Position numbers and translations under genes: made by a program
The notes under the pieces: model-generated
The model's database searches: none
The model's input: the letters and a program-made list of their open reading frames with translations, nothing else
Told to the model about the DNA's origin: nothing
Part shown: positions 58,204 through 64,000 of the stretch, in pieces
How the letters are laid out: the number at the start of each line of letters is the position of its first letter
Numbering within the stretch: position 1 is the stretch's first letter
Source of the DNA: DATJLY01 sp035532935
GTDB taxonomy: Bacteria; Pseudomonadota; Alphaproteobacteria; ATCC43930; CGMCC-115725
NCBI GenBank assembly: GCA_035532935.1
Contig: DATKQE010000034.1
Span: forward strand, 19,552 to 83,551
Length of the DNA: 64,000 nt
Reading direction: 5' to 3'

Positions 58204-59475
58204 ATGCGGGTTCTGGTCATCGGATCGGGCGGGCGCGAGCATGCGCTGTGCTGGGCGATCGCCGCCTCGCCGCTCTGCGATGCGCTCTACTGCGCGCCGG
58301 GCAATCCCGGCATCGCCAATGAGGCGGCATGCGTTCCGGTCGCCGCGGTCGATGGCGACGGCATCCTCGCGCTGTGCCGGCGCGAGCGCATCGATTTCGT
58401 CGTCGTCGGCCCCGAGGCGCCGCTGGTCGCGGGGCTGGTCGACCGGCTCGAGGCGGCAGGCATCGCCGCGTTCGGTCCTTCGGCGGCGGCGGCTGCGCTC
58501 GAAGGCTCCAAGGGCTTCACCAAGGATCTGTGCGCCCGCCATGGCATCCCGACCGCCGCCTATCGCCGCTTCGGCGATGCGGCGGCGGCGCACGCCTATA
58601 TCGCGGCGCATGGCGCGCCGGCCGTGGTCAAGGCCGATGGGCTTGCCGCCGGCAAGGGCGTGACCGTCGCCGCGTCGGTCGAAGAGGCGGTCGCCGCGAT
58701 CGACGACGCGCTGCTGGGGCGGCGTTTCGGCGCGGCCGGGGCCGAGGTGGTGATCGAGGATTTCCTCACCGGCGAGGAGGCGAGCTTCTTTGCGCTCGTG
58801 GACGGCGCGCAGGCCCTGCCGCTCGCCTCGGCGCAGGACCACAAGCGCGTCGGCGACGGCGACACCGGCCCCAATACCGGCGGCATGGGCGCCTATTCGC
58901 CGGCGCCATGCCTGACGCCGGCGCTCGAGCGCCAGGTCATGGACCGCATCGTCACCCCGACCGTCGCCGCCATGGCGGCCGAAGGCCGGCCCTACAAGGG
59001 CGTGCTCTATGCCGGGCTGATGCTGACGGCGGAGGGGCCGCAGCTCATCGAGTACAATGTCCGTTTCGGCGATCCCGAATGCCAGGTGCTGCTGCCGCGC
59101 CTGAAAAGCGATCTCCTGACCGCGCTCGTGGCCGCGCATGACGGCGTGCTTGGGAGCTACGATCTGCGCTGGTCGGACGAGACCGCGCTCTGCGTCGTGC
59201 TCGCGGCCAAGGGCTATCCCGACGAGCCGAGGATGGGCGGCGTCATCACCGGCATCGAAGACGCCGCCGCCGATCGGCTGGTCACAATCTTCCATGCCGG
59301 CACGCAGCGCCACGGCGACCGCCTCGTCGCCTCGGGCGGGCGCGTCCTCGACGTCGTCGCGCGCGGCAAGACCGTGGCCGAGGCGCAGGCCCGCGCCTAT
59401 GCGGCGGTGGACAAGATTCATTTCCCCGACGGCTTCTGCCGCCGCGACATCGGCTGGCGCGCGCTCGGGCGTTAG
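58204..59475 (+). CDS. purD: Phosphoribosylamine--glycine ligase
   Basis: A 423-residue ATP-grasp enzyme of purine synthesis (GAR synthetase). MRVLVIGSGGREHALCWAIA begins it; GPEAPLVAGLVDRLEAAGI near 75, KADGLAAGKGVTVA near 140, EEASFFALVDG near 187, DHKRVGDGDTGPNTGGMGAY near 208-227, and EYNVRFGDPECQVLLPRL near 280-297 follow. The ATG at 58204 is the family start; the frame from 58048 is rejected. It ends 4 bases into the facing tadA stop. Confidence 0.96.
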   Translation: MRVLVIGSGGREHALCWAIAASPLCDALYCAPGNPGIANEAACVPVAAVDGDGILALCRRERIDFVVVGPEAPLVAGLVDRLEAAGIAAFGPSAAAAALEGSKGFTKDLCARHGIPTAAYRRFGDAAAAHAYIAAHGAPAVVKADGLAAGKGVTVAASVEEAVAAIDDALLGRRFGAAGAEVVIEDFLTGEEASFFALVDGAQALPLASAQDHKRVGDGDTGPNTGGMGAYSPAPCLTPALERQVMDRIVTPTVAAMAAEGRPYKGVLYAGLMLTAEGPQLIEYNVRFGDPECQVLLPRLKSDLLTALVAAHDGVLGSYDLRWSDETALCVVLAAKGYPDEPRMGGVITGIEDAAADRLVTIFHAGTQRHGDRLVASGGRVLDVVARGKTVAEAQARAYAAVDKIHFPDGFCRRDIGWRALGR

Positions 59476-59924
59476 CGGCGCGCCGCGAAGAACCGCTTGA
59501 GCAGGGCCGCCGCGCGCACGGCGTCGATGCCGCCATAGACTTCGGGGCGATGGTGGCAGGTGGGCTGGGCGAAGAAGCGCGGCCCGTGCTCGACCGCGCC
59601 GGCCTTGGCGTCCGAGGCGCCGAAATAGAGCCGGCGCAGGCGCGCGAACGAGATCGCCGCCGCGCACATCGCGCACGGCTCGAGCGTGACATGGAGATCG
59701 CAATCCGGAAGCCGCGCCGCGCCGCGCGCGGCGGCGGCGGCGCGGATCGCCAAAAGCTCGGCATGCGCGCTCGGATCGCGCAGCTCCTCGACCCGGTTGC
59801 CGGATGCGGCGATCACCGCGCCGGTCGCGGCCTCGACCACCACCGCGCCCACCGGCACCTCGCCGCGCGCAAACGCGCGCTCGGCCTCTTCGAGGGCGAG
59901 CGCCATCGGCGTCTTCGTGCTCAT
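59472..59924 (-). CDS. tadA: tRNA adenosine(34) deaminase-like nucleoside deaminase
   Basis: A 150-residue zinc deaminase. Zinc motifs: AHAELLAIRAA near 52-62 (HAE) and LEPCAMCAAAI near 82-92 (PCxxC), followed by RLRRLYFGASDAKAGAVEHG near 97-116, a TadA-like block. TadA makes inosine at the wobble position of tRNA-Arg. Start ATG 59924 is chosen; ATG 59906 is also possible. The 223 bases before it, toward the GATase gene, show no feature. Confidence 0.9.
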   Translation of the reverse strand: MSTKTPMALALEEAERAFARGEVPVGAVVVEAATGAVIAASGNRVEELRDPSAHAELLAIRAAAAARGAARLPDCDLHVTLEPCAMCAAAISFARLRRLYFGASDAKAGAVEHGPRFFAQPTCHHRPEVYGGIDAVRAAALLKRFFAARR

Positions 59925-60147
59925 GCCGAAGGCTCCGGCGCGAAATGTCGGCGCAGCGCGACGCTCGATTTCGCGCGCGACAATCCGCTCACATGCGACC
60001 TCCGTTCCTCGCGTTCGCACCCGGTGCCCGCGATGCCGCCAGCATGGCACAGAAGGCTTCCGGCCTCATCCTCGATCGCGCGCCCACGCGCCGGCGCTCG
60101 CGCCGTCCCTTGTTCGCCCGCGCCGCGCACCCTAGATTCGCCGACGC

Positions 60148-60861
60148 ATGGCACAGCCGGTCATCGGACTCACCCTCGATCGCGAGCCGCCCGGGGGATA
60201 TTCGCGGACGCATCCCTGGTACGCGCTGCGCGAGAATTACTGCGCGGCGATCGTCGCGGCGGGCGGGCTGCCGATCCTGCTGCCGCACGAGCCCGCGGCG
60301 GCGGAGGATTATGTCGCGCTGATCCAGGGCCTCGTCGTCACCGGCGGTGCGTTCGATGTCGATCCGGCGCTCTTCGGCGCGACCACGCGCCACGACACGG
60401 TTTCGACCAAGGACCGCCGCACCGCGTTCGAGCTCGCCGTCACCCGCATCGCGCTCGCGCGCGACCGGGCGGTGCTCGGCATCTGCGGCGGCCAGCAGCT
60501 CCTGAACGTCGCGCTCGGCGGCACGCTGATCCAGCACATCCCCGACGAGGTGCCGGGCGCGCTCGCGCACGAGCAGCCCAATCCGCGCACCGAGCCCGGC
60601 CACGACGTGCGCATCGCCCAGGGCACGCTGCTCCACCGCATCACCGCGCTCGATGCGATGGCGGTCAACAGCGCGCATCACCAGGCGGTGAAGGATCCCG
60701 GCTCCGGGCTCGTGGTCGATGCGGTCGCGCCCGACGGCGTGATCGAAGGCATCGAGGACCCGCGCCGGCGCTTCTGCCTCGGCGTGCAGTGGCATCCCGA
60801 ATACGGGCTGAGCGAGGGCGACCGGCGCATCTTCGCCGCCTTCATCGCCGCCGCAGGATGA
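60148..60861 (+). CDS. Class I glutamine amidotransferase, gamma-glutamyl-GABA hydrolase-like
   Basis: A 237-residue peptidase C26/PuuD-like protein. Triad: nucleophile Cys in LGICGGQQLLNVALGG near 110-125, His and Glu in VQWHPEYGLSEGD near 213-225. N-terminal PVIGLTLDREPPGGYS and LRENYCAAIVAAGGLPILLP are typical. It likely cleaves gamma-glutamyl amides such as gamma-glutamyl-GABA in putrescine breakdown; other puu genes are absent. The stop overlaps the next ATG (ATGA). Confidence 0.88.
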   Translation: MAQPVIGLTLDREPPGGYSRTHPWYALRENYCAAIVAAGGLPILLPHEPAAAEDYVALIQGLVVTGGAFDVDPALFGATTRHDTVSTKDRRTAFELAVTRIALARDRAVLGICGGQQLLNVALGGTLIQHIPDEVPGALAHEQPNPRTEPGHDVRIAQGTLLHRITALDAMAVNSAHHQAVKDPGSGLVVDAVAPDGVIEGIEDPRRRFCLGVQWHPEYGLSEGDRRIFAAFIAAAG

Positions 60862-61625
60862 GCATGGACGAACCGGGCGAGCGCATTGCCAAGCGCCTCG
60901 CGCGTGCCGGGCTGTGCTCGCGGCGCGAGGCCGAGCGCTGGATCGCGGAGGGCCGCGTCTCGCTCGCGGGGAAGGTGCTGACCAGCCCCGCCGTCACGGT
61001 CACGCCCGATGCCGATCTGCGCGTCGACGGCAAGCCCGTGCCGGCGCCCGAGCGGGCGCGGCTGTGGCGCTATCACAAGCCGGCGGGGCTGGTGACGACG
61101 CATCGCGACGAGCGCGGCCGGCCCACCGTCTTCGCCAAGCTGCCGGCCGAGTTGCCGCGGCTCGTCTCGATCGGGCGGCTCGATCTCAATTCCGAGGGGC
61201 TGTTGCTCCTCACCAATGACGGCGGGCTCGCGCGCTCGCTCGAACTGCCGTCGCGCGGCTGGATCCGGCGCTACAAGCTGCGCGTGCACGGGCAGCCCGA
61301 TCCGGCGGCGCTGGCGCGGCTCGAGCGCGGCGTCAGGATCGACGGCGTCGCCTATGGCCCCATTCGCGCCGCGCTCGAACGCCTTCAGGGCAGCAATGCC
61401 TGGCTCACCGTCAGCCTCACCGAAGGCAAGAACCGCGAGGTGCGCCGGGTGATGGCGCATCTGGGGCTCGAGGTGACGCGGCTCATCCGCCTCGCCTACG
61501 GCCCATTCCAGCTCGGCAATCTGGCGCGCGGCGCGATCGCCGAGGTGCCGCGCCGCGTGCTCGACGCGCAACTCGGCGACAACGATGCGCATCATCGCCG
61601 GCATCCATCGCGGCCGGCGGCTTGA
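60858..61625 (+). CDS. RsuA/RluB-type rRNA pseudouridine synthase
   Basis: A 255-residue enzyme with an N-terminal S4 domain (about 7-60, RIAKRLARAGLCSRREAERW, IAEGRVSLAG) and the catalytic Asp in SIGRLDLNSEGLLLLTNDG near 104-122, then VSLTEGKNREVRRVMAHLGL near 188-207. It modifies 23S or 16S rRNA; alphaproteobacterial members usually resemble RluB. The start ATG lies on the GATase stop, and the rsmD start lies 41 bases inside its end. Confidence 0.9.
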   Translation: MSMDEPGERIAKRLARAGLCSRREAERWIAEGRVSLAGKVLTSPAVTVTPDADLRVDGKPVPAPERARLWRYHKPAGLVTTHRDERGRPTVFAKLPAELPRLVSIGRLDLNSEGLLLLTNDGGLARSLELPSRGWIRRYKLRVHGQPDPAALARLERGVRIDGVAYGPIRAALERLQGSNAWLTVSLTEGKNREVRRVMAHLGLEVTRLIRLAYGPFQLGNLARGAIAEVPRRVLDAQLGDNDAHHRRHPSRPAA

Positions 61626-62283
61626 GGCGCCGGCGGGCCTCGCCGTGCGCCCGACCGGCGAGCGCGCGCGCGAGGCGCTGTTCGACATCCTCGCCCATGG
61701 CCGCTTCGGTGCGGCCCCCGCATTCGAGGACGCGCGCGTCCTCGACGCCTTCGCCGGCACCGGCGCCTTGGGGCTCGAGGCGCTGTCGCGCGGCGCCCGC
61801 TTCGCCACGTTTCTCGAGCGCGACCGTGCCGCGCGCGCGGCGCTTGCCCGCAACATCGCCGCCTTGGGCGAGAGCGCGCGGGCCGCGGTGCTGACGGCCG
61901 ACGCGCTCCACCCGCCGCGCGCGACCGGCCCGTGCGATCTGGTGTTTCTCGACCCGCCCTATGGCGAGGATTTGGCGGCGCCGGCGCTCGCGGCTTTGGC
62001 GGCGGCGGGCTGGGTCGCGGCCGATGCCATCGCGGTGGTGGAGTTGCCTGCCCGCGAGGCCTTCGCCCCGCCCGCCGGCTTCATCGTCGCCGACGAGCGC
62101 CGCTACGGCGCCGCGCGGATCGTGTTCCTGCGTTATGCCGTGGCGCCCGCGCCTGGACAGACAGCGCCCCGGAGATATGAGAAAATCGTAAATACTCACA
62201 TCGGCCGAGGGTCGGTTCGTGTTCGCGTCTTGCACGGCGCACGGTCGATCGGCGCGCCGCTGTTCGGGGAAGGCGTCGAGTGA
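61585..62283 (+). CDS. rsmD: 16S rRNA (guanine(966)-N2)-methyltransferase with a C-terminal extension
   Basis: A 232-residue methyltransferase that modifies G966 of 16S rRNA. MRIIAGIHRGRRLEAP opens it, then VRPTGERAREALFDIL near 21-36, SAM loop VLDAFAGTGALGLEALSRGA near 52-71, and DLVFLDPPYGED near 117 (DPPY). The normal domain ends at about residue 188 (RIVFLRYAVA). The remaining 43 residues are coded by AT-richer DNA with rare codons such as AGA, GTA and ACT (62173-62201), as if a stop was lost and former intergenic sequence is read. Confidence 0.93.
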   Translation: MRIIAGIHRGRRLEAPAGLAVRPTGERAREALFDILAHGRFGAAPAFEDARVLDAFAGTGALGLEALSRGARFATFLERDRAARAALARNIAALGESARAAVLTADALHPPRATGPCDLVFLDPPYGEDLAAPALAALAAAGWVAADAIAVVELPAREAFAPPAGFIVADERRYGAARIVFLRYAVAPAPGQTAPRRYEKIVNTHIGRGSVRVRVLHGARSIGAPLFGEGVE

Positions 62284-62393
62284 TTCGGCGCCTCGCGGCG
62301 GCGACTGCGGTCGTGTCGTCGCGGCATTGGCAAAAGCACGTGCGGCGCCTATCGTTGCCGGGGCGCGTTGGGGCCTCAGCGACGGAGTTGTGC

Positions 62394-63680
62394 ATGTTCT
62401 CGCAGGCGGATAACGAGCTTCTGACCCGCGTCGGGCCGGGCACGGCGATGGGCAATCTGTTGCGCCGGTTCTGGATGCCGGCGCTGATCGAGAGCGAGCT
62501 CGCCGCACCCGACGGGCCGCCGGTGCGGCTGCGGCTGCTCGGCGAGGATCTGGTCGCCTTCCGCGACACCAGGGGCCGGATCGGCATTCTCGAGGCGGCC
62601 TGCGCCCATCGCCGCGTCAGCCTCTATTTCGGGCGCAACGAGGAATGCGGCCTGCGCTGCGCCTATCACGGCTGGAAATACGATGTCGACGGCAACTGCG
62701 TCGACATTCCGTCCGAGCCCGACGGCGGCACCGCGCTGAAGCCGATGGCCAAGCGCGTCTCCTATCCCACCGCGGTGCGCGGCGGCGCGGTGTGGGTCTA
62801 TATGGGCCCCAAGGAATTCGCCGCCGCGCCGCCCGATTTCGAATGGTCGCTCCTGCCCGAGCGGCAGCGCACCGTGACCAAGCGGCTGCAGGAATGCAAC
62901 TGGGCGCAGGCGGTCGAAGGCGGGATCGATTCCGCCCATGTCTCGTTCCTGCACCAGCGCGTTACGCTCGCGCCCTTGCCGGTGCCGCGCAATCCGCTGA
63001 TCGTCGCCGATCGCCAGCCGATCTTCGAGGTCAAGGAGTCGCGCTTCGGCCTTCTCGTCGCGGCGCGGCGCGATGCCGGGCCGGCCAGCTATTACTGGCG
63101 CATCACGCCCTTCCTGCTGCCGTTCTTCCAGATGATCCCGCCGGTGGTGGAGGCGCCCGACACGCATGACTGCGCCTATAGCGGCCATGCCTGGGTCCCG
63201 ATCGACGACGAGAACATCTGGAACTGGAGCTTCGCCGCCAACCCGCACCGTGCCTTCACCGATGCCGAGCGCGCCTTCCACGAAAGCGCCGACAGCCAGT
63301 GGGGCCCGATCGACGGCAATTACCTGCCGCTGCGCAACCGCCGCAACGATTACGGCCTCGACCGCGCGGCGCAGAAGCAGGGGCTTTTTCCCGGCGTCGA
63401 GGGGCTGGCCAATCAGGACGCCGCGGTGCAGGAGAGCATGGGCGCGATCGTCGACCGCTCGCGCGAGCTGTTGGGCACGTCCGACCGGCCGATCGTGCTG
63501 TTCCGCCGCCTGATGCTGCGCCTCGCCGCCGCGCTTGCCGCCGGCACCGAGCCCGAGCCGGCGCGGCACGGCGACTGGTACAACGTGCGCTCCGCCTCGG
63601 TCGTGCTCGACCGCAAGATACCGTTCGAAGAGGGCGCCGCCTGGCTGCTCGAAGGCGCTGTGCGCCAGGCCGCCGAATGA
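62394..63680 (+). CDS. Rieske aromatic ring-hydroxylating dioxygenase, alpha subunit
   Basis: A 428-residue oxygenase of the phthalate 4,5-dioxygenase-like group. Rieske ligands: ACAHRRVSLYFGRNE with CxH near 72-74 and CAYHGWKYD with CxxH near 90-93. Mononuclear iron ligands are expected in the WAQAVEGGIDSAHVSFLHQR region near 170-189 (D, H, H). The ATG at 62394 has GGAG before it; an upstream ATG at 62280 is rejected because the leader is not family-like. No reductase or ferredoxin is adjacent. A GlcG-like gene follows in 20 bases. Confidence 0.9.
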   Translation: MFSQADNELLTRVGPGTAMGNLLRRFWMPALIESELAAPDGPPVRLRLLGEDLVAFRDTRGRIGILEAACAHRRVSLYFGRNEECGLRCAYHGWKYDVDGNCVDIPSEPDGGTALKPMAKRVSYPTAVRGGAVWVYMGPKEFAAAPPDFEWSLLPERQRTVTKRLQECNWAQAVEGGIDSAHVSFLHQRVTLAPLPVPRNPLIVADRQPIFEVKESRFGLLVAARRDAGPASYYWRITPFLLPFFQMIPPVVEAPDTHDCAYSGHAWVPIDDENIWNWSFAANPHRAFTDAERAFHESADSQWGPIDGNYLPLRNRRNDYGLDRAAQKQGLFPGVEGLANQDAAVQESMGAIVDRSRELLGTSDRPIVLFRRLMLRLAAALAAGTEPEPARHGDWYNVRSASVVLDRKIPFEEGAAWLLEGAVRQAAE

Positions 63681-63700
63681 GCGGCAAGGGAGAACCTGTC

Positions 63701-64000
63701 ATGGCCGATTTCGTCGCCACCCATCGCATCACGCACGAGGCCTGCCGCAAGATGCTCGATGCCGGGGTCGCCAAAGCGAACGAGCTGGGCTGCGCCGTCA
63801 GTCTCGCCGTGGTCGATGCCGGCGGCACGCTCATCGCCTTTCTGCGCATGGACGGCGCGCGCTTCTTCTCCGGCCGGGCGACGATCAAGAAGGCGATCAC
63901 CTCGGCCTCGCAGCGCCTGCCATCGGGATATTTCCCGAAGGAGGGCGAAGTCAGCATGCAAATCCGCATGGACGGCGACTTCACCAACATCGCCGGCGGC
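63701..64000 (+). CDS. GlcG/HbpS family heme-binding protein (3' truncated)
   Basis: The first 100 residues of a GlcG/HbpS-like protein run off the window. Pattern: ITHEACRKMLDAGVAKANEL, then LAVVDAGGTLIAFLRMDGAR near 36-55, SGRATIKKAITSA near 58. Such proteins bind heme or small ligands and often sit beside oxygenase or glycolate genes. It starts 20 bases after the Rieske oxygenase stop behind AAGGGAGA, so the two are probably co-transcribed. Confidence 0.85.
   Translation, partial: MADFVATHRITHEACRKMLDAGVAKANELGCAVSLAVVDAGGTLIAFLRMDGARFFSGRATIKKAITSASQRLPSGYFPKEGEVSMQIRMDGDFTNIAGG

Noticed and set aside
57367..59703. Open frame of 778 codons on the minus strand across purD and into xseA
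   Set aside because: Antisense to purD and out of frame with xseA; no recognisable domain.
1..64000. CRISPR arrays, insertion sequences, integrase or phage genes
   Set aside because: No regularly spaced repeats, transposase motifs or terminal inverted repeats with target duplications were seen; gene content is core metabolism throughout.

Overview
The window looks like a stretch of core chromosome from a high-GC alphaproteobacterium, most likely Rhodospirillales-like. This rests on family resemblances read by eye, not on a search. Pointers are petABC with three separate genes, a short Psd followed by PssA, a PetP/PetR-type regulator pair, a phasin, an L25/Ctc protein with a long tail, a MoxR-DUF58-BatA-DUF4159 operon, and a Kdo/heptose/lipid A pathway. 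Genes are tightly packed. Stop/start overlaps of the ATGA or GTGA type are common, GTG and TTG starts occur, and no gap exceeds 300 bases. I see no tRNA, rRNA, CRISPR array, insertion sequence or prophage.

Layout. 1-3500: end of an ABC-transport auxiliary lipoprotein gene, a hypothetical gene, an FAD monooxygenase with a small membrane protein, and an exported protein. 3.6-7.8 kb: prfC, a luciferase-like oxidoreductase, then psd-pssA on the other strand. 7.8-14.6 kb (minus): a MoxR ATPase operon with DUF58, BatA/DUF4159 and GATase-like vWA proteins. 14.6-18.6 kb: DUF1285, CoA pyrophosphatase, a small membrane protein, CCA-adding enzyme and chromate transporter. 18.6-21 kb (minus): a solo ABC binding protein, hemF and trmL. 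21-24 kb: petABC. 24-30 kb: an OYE-type reductase, mtnP-mtnA, a secreted phosphoesterase and a dienelactone hydrolase. 29.7-38 kb (minus): ychF, pth, rplY, prs, a lipoprotein, pgeF, a MidA-type methyltransferase, lgt and hldD. 38-41.2 kb: ubiK, ybjN-like, proC, a TetR regulator and a phasin. 41.2-43.1 kb (minus): petP-petR-MBL hydrolase. 43.2-47.2 kb: ilvE, ubiA, a methyltransferase, a second solo binding protein and DUF4170. 47.3-56.7 kb: ubiD, pmbA, bluB, msbA, a DUF374 acyltransferase, waaA, lpxK and lpxL. 56.7-64 kb: xseA, purD, tadA, a GATase, a pseudouridine synthase, rsmD, a Rieske oxygenase and a partial GlcG/HbpS-like gene.

How it fits together. The genes describe an aerobic, respiring, Gram-negative cell. 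It makes ubiquinone (ubiA, ubiD, ubiK), runs a cytochrome bc1 complex, uses oxygen-dependent hemF and bluB, builds a Kdo/heptose LPS (hldD, waaA, lpxK, lpxL, msbA), and stores polyhydroxyalkanoate (phasin). Phosphatidylethanolamine synthesis (psd, pssA), lipoprotein maturation (lgt), methionine salvage (mtnP, mtnA) and translation or tRNA functions (prfC, cca, trmL, pth, rplY, tadA, rsmD) complete it. FAD, LLM, OYE and Rieske enzymes suggest use of aromatic or xenobiotic compounds.

The most interesting items are regulatory or structural rather than a new gene system. They are a possible three-way-junction leader before mtnP, a phasin promoter bracketed by inverted copies of one 9-mer, a DUF1285 gene with no ordinary start codon, a MoxR operon with three vWA proteins of which one has a broken MIDAS, paired inverted REP-like elements at two loci, and an rsmD that seems to read through into former intergenic DNA.
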